Shown piece by piece: positions 23,680-35,201 of a stretch of 64,000 nt of DNA. The stretch's first letter is position 1. Each line of letters starts with the position of its first letter. The position numbers and the translations under genes were made by a program. A model generated the notes under the pieces. That model worked only from the letters and a program-made list of their open reading frames with translations. It had not been told where the DNA came from and ran no database searches. This stretch comes from Lepus europaeus (taxonomy: Eukaryota > Chordata > Mammalia > Lagomorpha > Leporidae): assembly GCF_033115175.1 (NCBI RefSeq), contig NC_084843.1, positions 59,684,474-59,748,473 of the forward strand, read 5' to 3'.

Positions 23680-23952
23680 TGGAGACCTGGGGCTTAACCT
23701 GTATGGGTGGCAGTTTGTGTTACAGCTGCTTCACTTCTGATCTAGCTCCCAGCTAATGTGCTCGGGAAAAGCAGCAGTAGATGGCCCAAGTGTTTGGGCC
23801 CCAAGCACCAGATGAAGCTCTTGGCTTTGGCCTGGCTTACCCCTAGCCATTGCAGCCATCTGGGGAATGAACCAGCAGATGGAAGATCTCTCTGTCTCTC
23901 TCTCTCTCTTTCTGTAACTCTTTCAAATAAATCTTTAAAAAAAAAAAAAAGT
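23680..23952 (+). repeat. C-SINE, diverged head
   Basis: Body phrase 'gcagtagatggcccaagtgt', (TC)n tract, AAATAAATC and a 14-A tail. Flanks 'ttctgtttggaga' and 'gttttgtttgaaga' suggest a degraded duplication. Confidence 0.88.
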
Positions 23953-24261
23953 TTTGTTTGAAGATCTTAATGTTAGGACATAGGTCAGATATGAATAAGA
24001 CATTGCCCTGGTATAAGGAACTGAAGTCCGTAGAGAAAGCAGTTGGAGAGACAAACAGGACCTACACTGGGTGATGTGCATAGAGTAAGAGGAGAAGAAA
24101 GCATGTTCTCCAAAAGGGGTGACTTTGTAAAGGAAGTGGCAATGGAGCTGCACTCCTGATAACAGGAGTTCCCCTGGCAGAAGCAGAAGAAAGGACGTTC
24201 CTGTTCATTCCTATGCTCGGGCAGGGAGATTGGAGGGTTAGGATTGCGTGGCATTTAAACT

Positions 24262-24800
24262 AAATTCCTGAGTCCTTGCTCAGATTTCAACTCTAGCTTC
24301 CTGCTAATGTACCTCGGGAGGTAGCAGCTAATGGCTCAAGTGCTTTCTTCCCTGCTACACATATGAGAGACCCAGATTGAGTTCTAGCCTCCTGGCTTTG
24401 GTCTGGGCCAGCCCTGACTGTTACAGGAAGAAAACCAGTAGACGGGAGATCTCTATCTCTCTACACTTTTTTTTTTAATGTTTATTTTTTATTAATTTGA
24501 AAGGCAGTTATAAAGAGGAGAGAGAGAGAGAGATCTTATATTCACTGGTTCACTCCCCAAATAGCTACTGTGGCCAGCGCTGAGCCAGGAGCTTCATCTG
24601 GGTCTCCCATGTGGATGCAGGGCCCAAGCACATGGGCTACCTTCCTCTGCTTTCCCAGGAGAATTAGCAGGGAGCTGGATCAGAAGAGGAGCAGTCGGAT
24701 CTCGAACCAGCACCAATATGGGATTCTGGCCTTGTAGGTAGAGGCTTAACCTGCTATGCCACAGTGCGGGCCCCTATTACTCTGCCTTTCAACCAGTAAT
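24262..24800 (+). repeat. Old C-SINE split by a second C-SINE
   Basis: The plus copy reads 'agcttcctgctaatgtacct' to 'gatctctatctctctacac', and resumes after the insert with 'ttactctgcctttcaacca'. It ends about 100 bp before EIF4EBP2 exon 2. Confidence 0.82.
24470..24773 (-). repeat. C-SINE nested in an older copy
   Basis: T-rich start, 'attaatttgaaaggcagtta', (GA)n, 'ttcactggttcactccccaa', ending 'ccacagtgcgggcccc'. It lies antisense within EIF4EBP2 intron 1, close to the exon 2 acceptor. Confidence 0.9.
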
Positions 24801-24900
24801 AATTTTTTGTAAAAGAAGGACATTTCCAAAATAAATAAATTATTGGGTAATGTTATGTTACTAGCCCTTTGTTTCAAAATCTTCCACCCCTGTTTTCCAG

Positions 24901-25086
24901 GAACCCGAATCATTTATGATCGAAAATTTCTGTTGGATCGTCGCAATTCTCCAATGGCTCAGACCCCGCCCTGTCATCTGCCCAATATTCCAGGAGTCAC
25001 TAGCCCTGGCACCTTAATCGAAGACTCCAAAGTAGAAGTAAACAATTTGAACAACTTAAACAATCATGACCGGAAGCATGCAGTTG
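24901..25086 (+). CDS. EIF4EBP2: EIF4EBP2 coding exon 2 (eIF4E-binding exon)
   Basis: The acceptor TGTTTTCCAG precedes GAACCCGAATC, and the donor is GTAAGAG. The exon spans 186 nt and encodes residues 49-110 plus one base. It holds the canonical eIF4E-binding helix YDRKFLL (Tyr54 to Leu60), which docks on the dorsal face of eIF4E. It also holds the Ser-Pro and Thr-Pro phosphosites in [11 protein letters not shown] (Ser65, Thr70) and the asparagine-rich NNLNNLNNH. In that segment Asn99 and Asn102 are the positions reported to deamidate in brain 4E-BP2, a feature separating 4E-BP2 from 4E-BP1. All motifs are intact. Two nested SINEs end about 100 bp upstream of the acceptor. Confidence 0.98.
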
Positions 25087-26203
25087 GTAAGAGTAGCAAT
25101 CAAGAGGGTTGCTATGGGAAGCTGAGTGTTAGTTTGCTATAGGCTGAAGAAATATTGTGAAGGGAGGAAGGGAATAGCATTATATTCTTAGAATTGTATC
25201 CACAGAGTATATTGAATCTGTAAAAAAATACTTAAAAAGAAAAAATGATGTTTTGGTGATAACTGATGTTCAGTTAAATATCTCTAAGGTTGCCCTTCTT
25301 CCCCCCAAATTTATTGAAACCCTGAGTTCTAAATCATAATCAAATCTACTTTATCTATGGGGAAGAGGGATCCAAAATCAGGGAATGGTCAGCTCAGAAG
25401 GTGATTCCCTAAACAGTGCTTTGAGGACTGCCTGGCCAGGGATGGCACATACAAGGAAAGCAAGAAACAATTTCAAAGCCCAAATTCCTGTCCCCTTCAG
25501 GAAATAGACCTTGTTTCTAACAAAAAGAATGTCCTTTCTGTGGTGTGGAGAGATGCAGAGTGGTTTGTTTCTCAGAGCTGCCTATAAGATTTACGTAAAC
25601 ACTGCTCTGCTCACATGCACATATACACACACCTGTAGTCACTGCTCTGCTCACATGCACATATACACACACCTGTAGTCACTGCTCTGCTCACATGCAC
25701 ATATACACACACCTGTAGTCAGGAGTCCTCTCTATAGAAGAACAGCGAGGTGAAAGTGACCAGCTCCTGAAGTACATCTCAGGAGTTGCACGTGGGGGCC
25801 CCGGGCATGAGCCAGCATTCTACTTTTTCAGATTCCAAATGAGTGTTCAATGGACAGTGTGTTGATTCAGAGCAGGGCCCAGGTTCAAAGCCACAAGGAG
25901 AGAATGCTTACTGATGAGCAGTAATGAGCTCTAGGGAGCAGCTGCTTGGTTACCCTGTGGACAGGACAACACTGGAAAAGGTCATTTGTGTCTTTTCCCC
26001 ACAATGTGCCTCTTTATGGGTGATATGACTGCCATTCTTTTTCAGACTAAAATGACCAGCCAACACAAAGCAGAATCATTGTTTTAAGGCAACAGGGAGT
26101 AGGGCATTCTGGGTTATTTTATGACCCTTGTGAAGTGGGAATGGTAGTTGAAACTCTGCTTTTCCCTTTTGTGCTAAACCTTTCATTTTCTTGTCCTAAC
26201 CAG
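25087..26203 (+). other. EIF4EBP2: EIF4EBP2 intron 2 (1.1 kb)
   Basis: Bounded by GTAAGAG and TCCTAACCAG. Apart from the 40-bp tandem repeat it shows no recognised repeat family or extra exon. CTAAC near 26197 could serve as part of the 3' splice signal, though branch points normally lie further upstream. Confidence 0.9.
25601..25720 (+). repeat. Three perfect tandem copies of a 40-bp unit
   Basis: Copies at 25601-25640, 25641-25680 and 25681-25720 are identical. Each contains a short ATATACACACACC stretch. The array lies in EIF4EBP2 intron 2, about 0.5 kb before exon 3. Perfect identity implies very recent expansion or an assembly artefact. Confidence 0.97.
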
Positions 26204-26235
26204 GGGATGATGCTCAGTTTGAAATGGACATCTGA
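26204..26235 (+). CDS. EIF4EBP2: EIF4EBP2 coding exon 3 (C-terminus, TOS motif)
   Basis: This tiny coding exon starts after ACCAG and completes Gly111. It encodes DDAQFEMDI and the stop TGA at 26233-26235. FEMDI (residues 116-120) is the TOS motif that docks on Raptor so that mTORC1 can phosphorylate the protein. The three exons give 145 + 186 + 32 = 363 nt, that is 120 codons and a stop, with no frame break. The exon is too short for an ordinary ORF scan and was found by matching the expected C-terminus and splice phase. Confidence 0.98.
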
Positions 26236-27601
26236 CTCTCCAGCAAGGATTAGAAGAGCAGCAGCATGGAGGCCTGTGTGTACCTGACTTGACCAATAGG
26301 ATCCACAGTGGAAAGACAAGAGGCAGCACCAGCAGTTCCCCTTGCAGTTTGCACTGCCCCCCTCCTGCAGGTGCCAAATAATGGGATGATGAGCTGCATC
26401 TGACCATTTCTCCTCCTCTCCTCTTACCCTTCCCACTTAGATTAGCTTGAAGGCCCTGGGAGTATTTGTGTAGAACCAAGCAGTCCGTAGCAGAAACATT
26501 TGAACCAGCTTCCTTGGTCATTTTTCTATTGAAAACCACCTATCCCCCCTCAGATCTGCCCCAAACCAAATCTCAGCACCCCGATAACTTCCTGCTGGGG
26601 CTTCCGGCAAAGGGATCCAGAGGTTTGGCGGGTTCTGCATTGTTCATTTTCCTTAACCTCCTCTCTCCTCCCTGGCTCTGGATCCTGCCTGTGCTTCAGT
26701 GCTGCAATATTGTAGGTTTGGGTCTTTACAACCACCAGAGGAAATGTCAAAAGAGAGAGCTGCTCTCCCTTTTACCTTCAGCGTGTGTCCTTCAGGAGGG
26801 CACACGGTTTGTGCGACTCTGGTAGCGTTACCCTGTGACACATTTTGAAGCCCCTTCCCCTCTTTCCTCTGGGAGGAGTGCCTTCTGCCCTGGCCTCATA
26901 GTCCATCCCGCTATTCCTTTCCATAGATGTGTGTGCAGACATGTTTAAACTGTGTCAGAAGAGAGCCCTCAGGAATGGCTGTTCTTTGCTCCCTGCCATT
27001 CCTGCCTGCTTGCTCTGACTGCTGGCAGAGTCCTCTGTATATCCGGTGGTTTATCTGCCCCCAGAGCAAGTCCATCCCAAGTCAGAGAGGCGCATCAGCC
27101 TCCACTGGTGGGGAAAGCCCGAAGGCAGTGTTGTGCCAGGTCATCCGTGAGGGTGGCCCCTGGAGAGTGTTGAATCTCTGGCATGCCCCGGCCCAGCAGT
27201 CGCTGTTTTAAGAGCCAATGAGCATTGTCGTATTTGTTGTCCTCTATGTGAGTTTAAAGCTGCCTCTCAGGTTATTCCAAGACAAGAGCTCTCTTTCCCT
27301 TGGCTGGTCTGCTTTGTTTGACTGCTGGGATAGATAAGCATGGGCTTCAGAGTGTGTTCCTCCCAGTTTTCTTGCCTTTCCCACTGTACTCCGGACTTCC
27401 CCTTCCTCTTCATTCCTCCTTCCTCCCTCTTTCCCTTCTCTGCCAGGCTGTTTTTCAAATCCACTTCAAAGATACCTCTAGTGTTGGTATCTGATAATAC
27501 CTGTTACTGCTCTTATTTGAGGAGTAACCTTTTATTTTTAAGATGACTACAGACCTATTTTTAGATATGTTTTCAGTACAATTCTGAACAGCAACTTTTT
27601 A

Positions 27602-27607
27602 ATTAAA
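27602..27607 (+). terminator. Possible proximal poly(A) signal ATTAAA
   Basis: ATTAAA follows TTTTTA about 1.37 kb after the stop codon, and 'gtgttaggaaggtggg' lies downstream. It could give a short 3'UTR isoform. A similar ATTAAA is near 28259. Confidence 0.35.
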
Positions 27608-29119
27608 CACCATCCAGTGTTAGGAAGGTGGGAAATGTCCATTGGCAAGTCTGCTGTTCTGTGTCACATCCCCGTCCCTTCTGAGCTCTCTCCTGCCTCC
27701 CCCAACTTGGGTGTGTGTGTCTGCAGTTTGTAGAGTGGTTTGTGAACCTGGATCATTCTGCCTTGCTGTGGGTTGTTCAGGAAACCCGCCCATTCTTTCT
27801 GCTGGCCCTGTGCTTTCTCATTCACCCTCCTTGCCTCCTGCCTGTCCTGGGGCTGTGGACTGGCACGGTAATCCCAGGAGTGGGACTCCTCTCATAGATG
27901 AATGCATCCATAAGTAAAGGAGCCACCGTGTCCTGGAAGTTGGCAACAATCAGACTCCAGGGTGAGAGCAGGGCTACTCCTGATCAGCTAAGAAAGAAAG
28001 CTGTTTATCTTTGGAACTATCAACGCCCCTGTTTGTGAACACATTGTAGGAAGAAGAGAGGAGGGATGTCTGTGGAACTTTGTTCTGTTTTCTGCTACAA
28101 AATGTGAATAGTGCAAAGAGTGAAAACCTTTTGTGATGGTTGATGTCTCAGGAATAAGCTGGATCTCCAATGTTTGGGGGATGCTTTGACTCTCAAAACC
28201 TGATAATCAGAAAAGTATTTTTTTTTTGTTTGTTGAATGTGTCCCTGTTCTGATTTTAATTAAACTCCAAATTTCGCTTTACATACTCTTTGGAAAACTA
28301 AGTTGCGTAGTCATTTGCATAAGAAGCTTGCTGAGGACCTCTTTGTACCCTGGGGAGTTTGCTTCTTTGGGAGTGAAGCTTTTCATTCTTTTACACTGGC
28401 CTTGGCCTCTTGGAATCTGACTCCTGCTGGCAACTAACAGTCTGCTGGAGGGCGGAAGAGCTGCCTCTTCTCCATCTTATTGCTGGATTCAGCTCAGGAA
28501 GTGTCAGGATGCCTGTGGCCCCTAATCAGAGGCTGTGCCTCCTAGTGCTTGTTGGGAGTGTCACTTGTGTGACTCAGAGGCTGCCCTGTCCCTTGCCCTC
28601 CTTACAGGGATCTCCTCACTGTTTGGTGCAGGTCTTTCCTGCAGGCTGCCACAACTGGAAATACTTTGGCCTCTAGAAATAATTTTAAAATCACGTCACA
28701 AGGCAAGAGAAACTTCCAACAGATAACATCTCTGTGCCCTGCCTTACAGAACCATTTCAGAGCCGGCTGGAGTCCAATAGGTGGTTTACCTCTGGGCATT
28801 GGAAGGAACCTCATGGCTGAGGCCCTGTGTATGTGTCCTGTGTCCTGGCGTTTCCTGGGAGGGGAAGCACCCTTAACTTACCGTTTGAATGAGACGGTTC
28901 TTTTCTTTTATGAGGAAGCCATGTTTCTGTATTTCTGGGGACAATCAATCTTCATGATGGGAAATGCGTTTTTCCCAGATTTCAGCAGGTCACATACATT
29001 GTCAGGTTTCCACCTTCTGTATAGCACAAACCCTTGAGCTCGCTTCTTCTCTTTTCTGTTTAATTAGTGTTGCACAGGAGCAGAGACACTGGCTTCTAGG
29101 TATTGGCTTCTGATGGAAG

Positions 29120-29887
29120 AGTATTAGTTACTTACTGCTGTGTAACGAAGTGTCTCTAAACTTAGTATCCTAACAAACAAGCATTATCTGTTGGTTTCTG
29201 TGCTTGAGGAATTTGAGGCTTAGCAAGGATGGTTCTGGTGCAGGGTCTCATGAAGTTGCAGTCAAGATGTAGGCAGGGGTTGCTGTCATCTGGGACTAGA
29301 GAATCCAGTTCCATGTTCCCTGTAGCTGTGAGCTGGATGCCTCCACATAGGAGTCTCTCCATAGGGCAGCATGAATGTCTTTACTCCACAGTAGCTGGTT
29401 TGGCCCTCAGCAGATGATCCCAGAGAGGGGCACAGGGCAAGGAAAAAGTTGCTATGCCTTTATTATAATAGCTTGTTTAAAATTAATTTGAGAGGGAAGG
29501 AGATAAGAACTCCCATCTGCTGGCTGGCTGTCCACAATGACTCTCAAGGGCAGAAGCTAGGAGCAGGTCTCCTGTATGGGTGGCAGGGACTTGAGCCGTC
29601 ACCACTGTCTCCTAGGGTACGCATCACCAGGAAACTGGATGTGAGGGCCAGGACTCAAAGCCAGGTACTGTGATGTGGGACATGAGTGCCCTAACTGGCA
29701 GCTAATTACTAGGCAAATACCCACCCCCTGTAGTGCCTTTTATGACAGTCTCCAAAAGCACATGCTGTCACCCCTTAATCTCCTAGTGAACGACTAACCC
29801 TAGCCACACCCCCAACAGAGGATGAAGCCAGTCGGCCTGGAGGCACAGTCATCGGGATGGTAAACTTGGAGACACAGTGCTACCACA
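29120..29887 (+). repeat. Ancient LTR-like mammalian repeat, split by a SINE
   Basis: It begins 'gtattagttacttactgctg' and includes 'ggtctcatgaagttgcagtc' and 'ctctccatagggcagcatga'. It resumes after a degraded SINE with 'gtagtgccttttatgacagt' and ends 'gtgctaccaca'. The pattern is a common eutherian repeat whose family name I cannot assign with certainty. Confidence 0.65.
29462..29700 (-). repeat. Degraded C-SINE in EIF4EBP2 3'UTR
   Basis: Minus-oriented remnants: 'aaattaatttgagagggaag', 'ctcccatctgctggctggct', 'tgtatgggtggcagggactt'. The tRNA-like head is barely recognisable. Confidence 0.65.
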
Positions 29888-32279
29888 AACAGACTCTTAA
29901 GGATGCACATCACCAAAGCGGGACACAAGACTGCTCTTCTCCAGAGCCGCCTGCTGGTTTTAAGGGCCATGGTGAGACATGGAGCGTACATCTGCCTGAC
30001 TGGCAGCAGCCCAGGAATGCTCATTTGCAAGTCCTAAACTCGGTTTCTCTAAGATTGAGTCACTGCGTTTTCCCTTAGCCAGGAAAAGGGGTTGGAACCT
30101 CCCAACTGAGCGACTGCCTAGCTGTCTGAATTAGAGTCCGGGTTGTCGAGCGAGGGGAGCACAGATGAATCAGATGTTAGGTACTGAGCTGAAGAAAGGG
30201 CAGCCATCGCATTCAGGGTGAAATAGAAGACGGGATCTGGATGCCAGGTCCAGACGGTGCTTGATGCCTGCCTGCTCTCATCCCGCGCACCAGCTGAAGC
30301 AGCGGTGTCAGGTCAAGTCTGTCACCAGGAAGCAGCCTCTCGATGAAATAGGCAGCGTCTAAGACTACAGATGTCTGCTTGATGCTTCTTTAGATCCAGT
30401 ATGCAGGGAAACCGCCCGTCTCGTCCTGGGCATCTTCAGGAACAGGGTCTTTAAAGAGAACCCATCTTGTCCTCACCCTCCCTAGAGACCTAGAAGAGGC
30501 TTGTCAGCTCAGCACATGCTTAGGTAGTGCCTGATGTGTGTGGTGGCGCCCATTCCCACCACGTCTTCAGCAGTATCAGTACCATAAGAGTCAGGCTCTC
30601 CCTGGGGGTTATGCTGTCTGTGCGCTTCTCACTGGCGTCCCTTCTTGCTTTCAGATGTACTTGTGTAAGAAGCGTTGCTGCTGAACAGTGTTAGAAAAAG
30701 GCACTTCTTGAAGTAGGAGCCTCATCTTTAAAGCACCTTCAAGTGGATCTTGTTTTTCCTTTTCCTATGTGGGTTATCAGCTGTTTGGGAGTCTTGGACC
30801 TTGCCTTCCCAGTTCAAATGGCCTCATAGCCCCACATTTTCATTAGAACACAACCTGCGAGATCTGTGGGTTTCGCTGCCAAGTCCAGCTAGAGTGCCTG
30901 CTTTATCTTTGGCTCAAGGCCACTGGTGTAAAGGGCTCAGCACGTGGGCAGCAGTGTCCCAGTAAGATCCCTCTTCATGTCTCTGTCTTGGATACCAGCT
31001 GCTTGAAGCCAGGGCCCTTAGCCCTTTGCATTTCTCTTTTAAGAGGCCCCGCTGTCTGGACTGCACACATACAGCCAGTGAGACTCAGTCACGTAGGTAC
31101 CGCTGCCTTGGGAGGACAATTTGGTCTTCAAGGGAAGCATGATTACACATACACAGCCCAGTTCTTCTCAGATCAAATCTTTATGCAAGTGGGTTGAAAT
31201 TCTGCAGAGTGCCATACCCCAGTGGCCCTTCCCATTCTAGAAACGGGTTTCCTGTGCAGGAGTTTCCCTAGCTAGCTCTAGAAGTGACTAGCTGAAGATA
31301 TAAGGACGACTGATACTTGCTACTTTTTTCCAATTAATCACTCGTGACACCTTTCCCAGCTTCCTGTGGACAGGTCCTGGAAGTGGATAGCTTTTGGTGA
31401 AGTTTAGATTCACAATTCTGAGTCTGCAGACGATCTGTCTTCTCTTGCTTGTTAACCTCTGGCAGCAGTCCTGGCAGACCATACGGAATGGCATGGGTGC
31501 CTGATGGAAAATACCATGAGCTGAAACACACTTCCAGGGCACCTGACTCCCGCCCTGCCAGAAGCTGCCGTGCTTGATCATGTGGCCACCCAAAGGGAGC
31601 TCCTGTCAGTGCTTAAAACCAAAATCCCGGCACACTTCCCTGAGAGAAGTCCGTGAATCGAGCGGAGAAAATCAGTTCTTGCCCCATTGTACCCCATCCT
31701 CTCCATCTTCAACTTAAGGAATCAAGCCCAGGCCTTGGGCACTTGTCCGGGAACAGGGGAGTGGGGAGGGACGTTCGCATGGCGCTGCAGTTCCTTCCTG
31801 GTGTCCGCGCCAGTGCCTTTCCTTCACCTGCACCTGGAGCCCATCTCTTGCCGCCTGGGTGCTGAGACCTTCTGCCACCCCAGGGGTGAACCTTGAAGCA
31901 GGTGTCTTGAAGAGCCCAGGGGACACTCACATTTTGAGGTGTCCATTTTAAGCATCTTTAAAATATTTTATTTAAAAAAAGAAAATCTCTTAGTGCCACC
32001 AATGGCCCAGTTCATCCATTGTGAATGGAAAGCGGAGACTGCCAGCACTTCCCTTGGTCTTCCCCGCCCCCCCTTCTTCCCTGGTGTGTGGCCCCCTCAC
32101 CCCCTCCCGTCCACTTCACTGTCGTGGATGGAGAGCAGAGGGCACTGTGCAGTCCTTGAGGCAGTCCTGTGTGACTCCATGTCCTGTCTGTATTTTTAAT
32201 TGACCTTCTAAACCAGCACATGTTTGGAAATTAGGGGGAAAATGAAATTCTCTCCAATGGTTGCTGTTACAGTTAAATC

Positions 32280-32285
32280 AATAAA
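32280..32285 (+). terminator. EIF4EBP2: Distal poly(A) signal of EIF4EBP2
   Basis: Canonical AATAAA followed 20-35 bp later by a GT/T-rich stretch ('cttggtgttttaaagttttt'). It is the best 3' end for the + strand gene before the convergent NODAL gene. Confidence 0.75.
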
Positions 32286-32300
32286 GATTTGATTATCAGC

Positions 32301-33587
32301 TTGGTGTTTTAAAGTTTTTGGGTGACATCCTATTGGGTCATTTCACATCTCTGGAGTCTCAGCGGGTTGGGGAAATGGGCAAAGGTAGTTAGCAGCTTTG
32401 GTGTCAGTTTCCATGCTTGCAGGGCATGGCCGTTGTCAGTTTGGGCCCATGTGTGCAAGGGGGAGCTTGCAGGGGCCGTGTACGTGTGGGACCACACGCA
32501 CCCAAGGGGCCCTTCTCCCTGCAGCGGTTTTTCCTTTCCCCTGAACAGGGGCTGCCTCTGGCCTCAGCAGCATTTGTTAGGCAGCCATCATGTCTGATAC
32601 CTGGAAATACAGCAGGCTGGTACTAATCCAGCAAGGTGCACAAGCTGCCATTGGGAGCAGGTGTTCTGTCCTTTGGTGTTTCAAAGGTTGGAAATAGGTC
32701 CAGGGCACAGGTTTAGGACTCTGGCTTCAGCCCCGCCTATGCTGCCTAGAGCTGCATTACCTGCAACAGGATTGATTTGTTTATTTGAAAGGCAGAGTTA
32801 CACAGAGAGAGACCTGCCCCCTGGCCATCTGTGTGCTGTTGGGCATCTGCTTGGTAAAGAAGATGCCCTGAAGTCCTGGGAAGGACTTGAGGACCAATTG
32901 GTTTCCCAGGGTGAAGGCCTGGCTCTGAAGCTAGGCGATTGCAAGCCTCTGGACCCTGTCAAGAACAGTGCCCCCGGGGCTTGGAAAGACCAGAGCTGGG
33001 CTCCTGGCCTTGCCACTCTTAGCTGCCTGGGGGAGGCCTCTCAAAGTATCAGAAGGAGGGGGATGGGACAGGCTCACTGTACTAGGCTACCCCCACTACT
33101 GTTCTCCAAGTAGGATCAGGCAGGATCCGTTGTGATTCTGAATTGTGGTTGGACCTGAACAAGCCTGCTTCCAGCCCAGGCAGCTAACAGCTGCACTGAG
33201 CTGTCTCCAGTCCAGGCCTAGGCCAGGATTACCACTTCCACTGAACCAGAGTTCCCACACCGCCAGAGGTTAGGCTTCTGGGGGAAGCGGGGGAGGGGGC
33301 AGGTCTACCATGGGCCTACGGCCCCATCACCTTGTCCTGCCACCAAGGCTCTCCAAGGCCCCACTGAGGTTTTCCCATCCAGATGAAGGTGTGTGCACCG
33401 GTGGTGGAGCTTCCTGCTTAGGCTCCCCATGGCTTGGATGTAGTTCCCGTGCTGTGGGGCCACATGGGAGGTGATGAGGACATTAGGGGTGCTGCCTAAG
33501 AACAATTAGTTCTTGGGGAACCCCAGTTCCCATGGTCGTGGGTTGTCCCTCTCCTTTGTACACTCCCAGCCCCCGGCCTCAAGTGCA
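32301..33587. other. Interval between convergent EIF4EBP2 and NODAL
   Basis: No gene was recognised. It holds a 45-bp C-SINE 3'-end fragment (about 32770-32815, minus) and otherwise unique sequence. A 150-codon plus frame at 32661-33113 crosses the SINE fragment and is unlikely to be coding. Confidence 0.5.
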
Positions 33588-33716
33588 AGGATACTTCAAA
33601 TAGTTCATGGAAAAATGGAATTAAGGAAGACGTTTTATTTTGGTCCCCCCCAACATTTGCAATGTATGCGCCTTTTTTTGGGAGACACATGTTTCACAAA
33701 CTTTTCAAAGATCGCT
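33588..33716. repeat. Palindromic MITE-like element
   Basis: The left arm 'gatacttcaaatagttcatg' and the right arm 'tttcacaaacttttcaaaga' are near inverted repeats. It is the same family as 4632-4745 and supplies a TTTATT stretch discussed under the NODAL 3' end. Confidence 0.65.
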
Positions 33717-34829
33717 TGTATTTTGTTGAACAGCAGAAAATGGACTCATATGGTTCCTTTCACTGAGCTGCTACATGGGACCTGGAACGAAGTCTGCCTT
33801 AGAACTCAGTCACCAGGAGCTGGCGGAGGTCAGGGGCGGTGGCAGACCCGAGGGCCCTGCATGCCATTCAGCTTTCAAAGAGGGTGATGCCACCCAGGGG
33901 GTGGTCTTGGCTTAAAGCGCCTGTTCCTCTGTGCCCTCCAGCAGACATTTAAGATGAATGTGTTAGTGTCAGCCAGTGTGCATTTCACCGGAGGAGGCCC
34001 AGCCACCCAGCGGCTGAGCTGCGGCCAGAGCTACCAGGTAGCCTGCAGCATAGGAAGCTCGGGCCTCATGAACAGCACACATGGAGAGACTGACCAGTTT
34101 TCATAGACTCGGGTTGTTTAAGTCTGCCAAAGCAGACCGACTTGGGATGGCAGGGCCCAGCTCCCAGTGCGTCACGGCCAGTCCTTGTGGAGGAGTTCCT
34201 GCCTCTCCCATCCAAGGCACCAGCTGGCCCAGAGAACCAGACAATGGCCTTATTGTGGATACAACTCATTAGCGGAGATGACTCCAGGGAGCCTCTGGAC
34301 AAGGTTGGCAGATTGCCCCTGGCCAGCCAGAAACATGGCGGTGTGGGGGGGGCTCCCCTACCCCAGCCCTAGGCAGCCACAGCCACAGGGCTCAGTTCAG
34401 TCTGATACGAGGACTCCAAATCTGGGGCAGGGGCCGGGTCGTGGACCACTTCTGAGAGCTCAGGGAAGCTGTAGATGGTGTCCTAGCTCAAAAACCAACA
34501 CGCACGTGCCCCACTGTTCACGTACAAGTTCAAGGGCTTCACAGGGTCACACGGTCAGGGCAAGAACTCCCCCACATGCACCTCTGTCTTTTCGAGAAAA
34601 CCGTGTCAGCCCCGTCCCGGGCCTCCTCCGCCCGCTTCCTGACGAGGCCCCTGCTGGGCCGGCCTCCGCAGAGCCCTCCATGGACAGCGGGGGCAGCCGC
34701 TCGGCTTCAGTTCTGGCGGGCAGAGCGGCTCGTGCCCTCCTGCACTCTGCCCGGAGTGGCTGATGATTCGACGGCTTCCGGAGCTCCCCGATGCTACGAA
34801 CGGGCCAATCCTGCATCTCCAGGATCCCG
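33615..34829 (-). other. NODAL: NODAL 3'UTR (inferred)
   Basis: Sequence downstream of the NODAL stop on the minus strand, with no C-SINE and no recognised exon. The end point depends on which poly(A) signal is used, so the boundary is approximate. Confidence 0.45.
33634..33639 (-). terminator. Candidate NODAL poly(A) signal inside a MITE
   Basis: AATAAA read on the minus strand lies about 1.2 kb after the NODAL stop codon, close to the roughly 1-kb 3'UTR I recall for human NODAL. It was the only exact AATAAA noticed on this strand between the stop and this point. It sits within the MITE-like element. Confidence 0.4.
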
Positions 34830-35108
<279 letters not shown>

Positions 35109-35201
35109 TTAAACTGGCATACCATTGTAGCACCAGCTCTGAGGTCTAACTAGCTCTGAGTTTATTTTTTGTTTCTGTTTTGATTTAAAAAGAATGGCCT
35201 T

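Larger units (their letters stand above)
10413..24900 (+). other. EIF4EBP2: EIF4EBP2 intron 1 (14.5 kb)
   Basis: The intron is bounded by GTGAGC and TTTTCCAG. Its first 1.6 kb continues the GC-rich island and holds no convincing second exon. It then contains about 14 C-SINEs, an MLT1-like LTR, an antisense L1 fragment, a DNA-transposon-like element and a MITE, listed separately. Stretches without recognised elements are 10600-12050, 12380-14920, 15606-15970, 16725-17029, 17827-18690, 20735-21710 and 22025-22550. A weak MIR-like segment lies near 13310-13385 and another near 20790-20950. Confidence 0.9.
26236..32300 (+). other. EIF4EBP2: EIF4EBP2 3'UTR (inferred, about 6 kb)
   Basis: After the stop codon there is about 6 kb with few young SINEs, ending at a canonical AATAAA (32280) with a GT-rich downstream element. 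A very long 3'UTR is known for this gene in other mammals. One ancient LTR-like repeat and one degraded SINE (29120-29887) lie inside. Open frames here show no recognised domains and are probably chance frames. The 3' end is inferred, not proven. Confidence 0.75.

Noticed and set aside
25601-25720. Tandem array considered as a CRISPR-like repeat
   Set aside because: Units are directly adjacent with no spacers, in a mammalian intron; it is a minisatellite.
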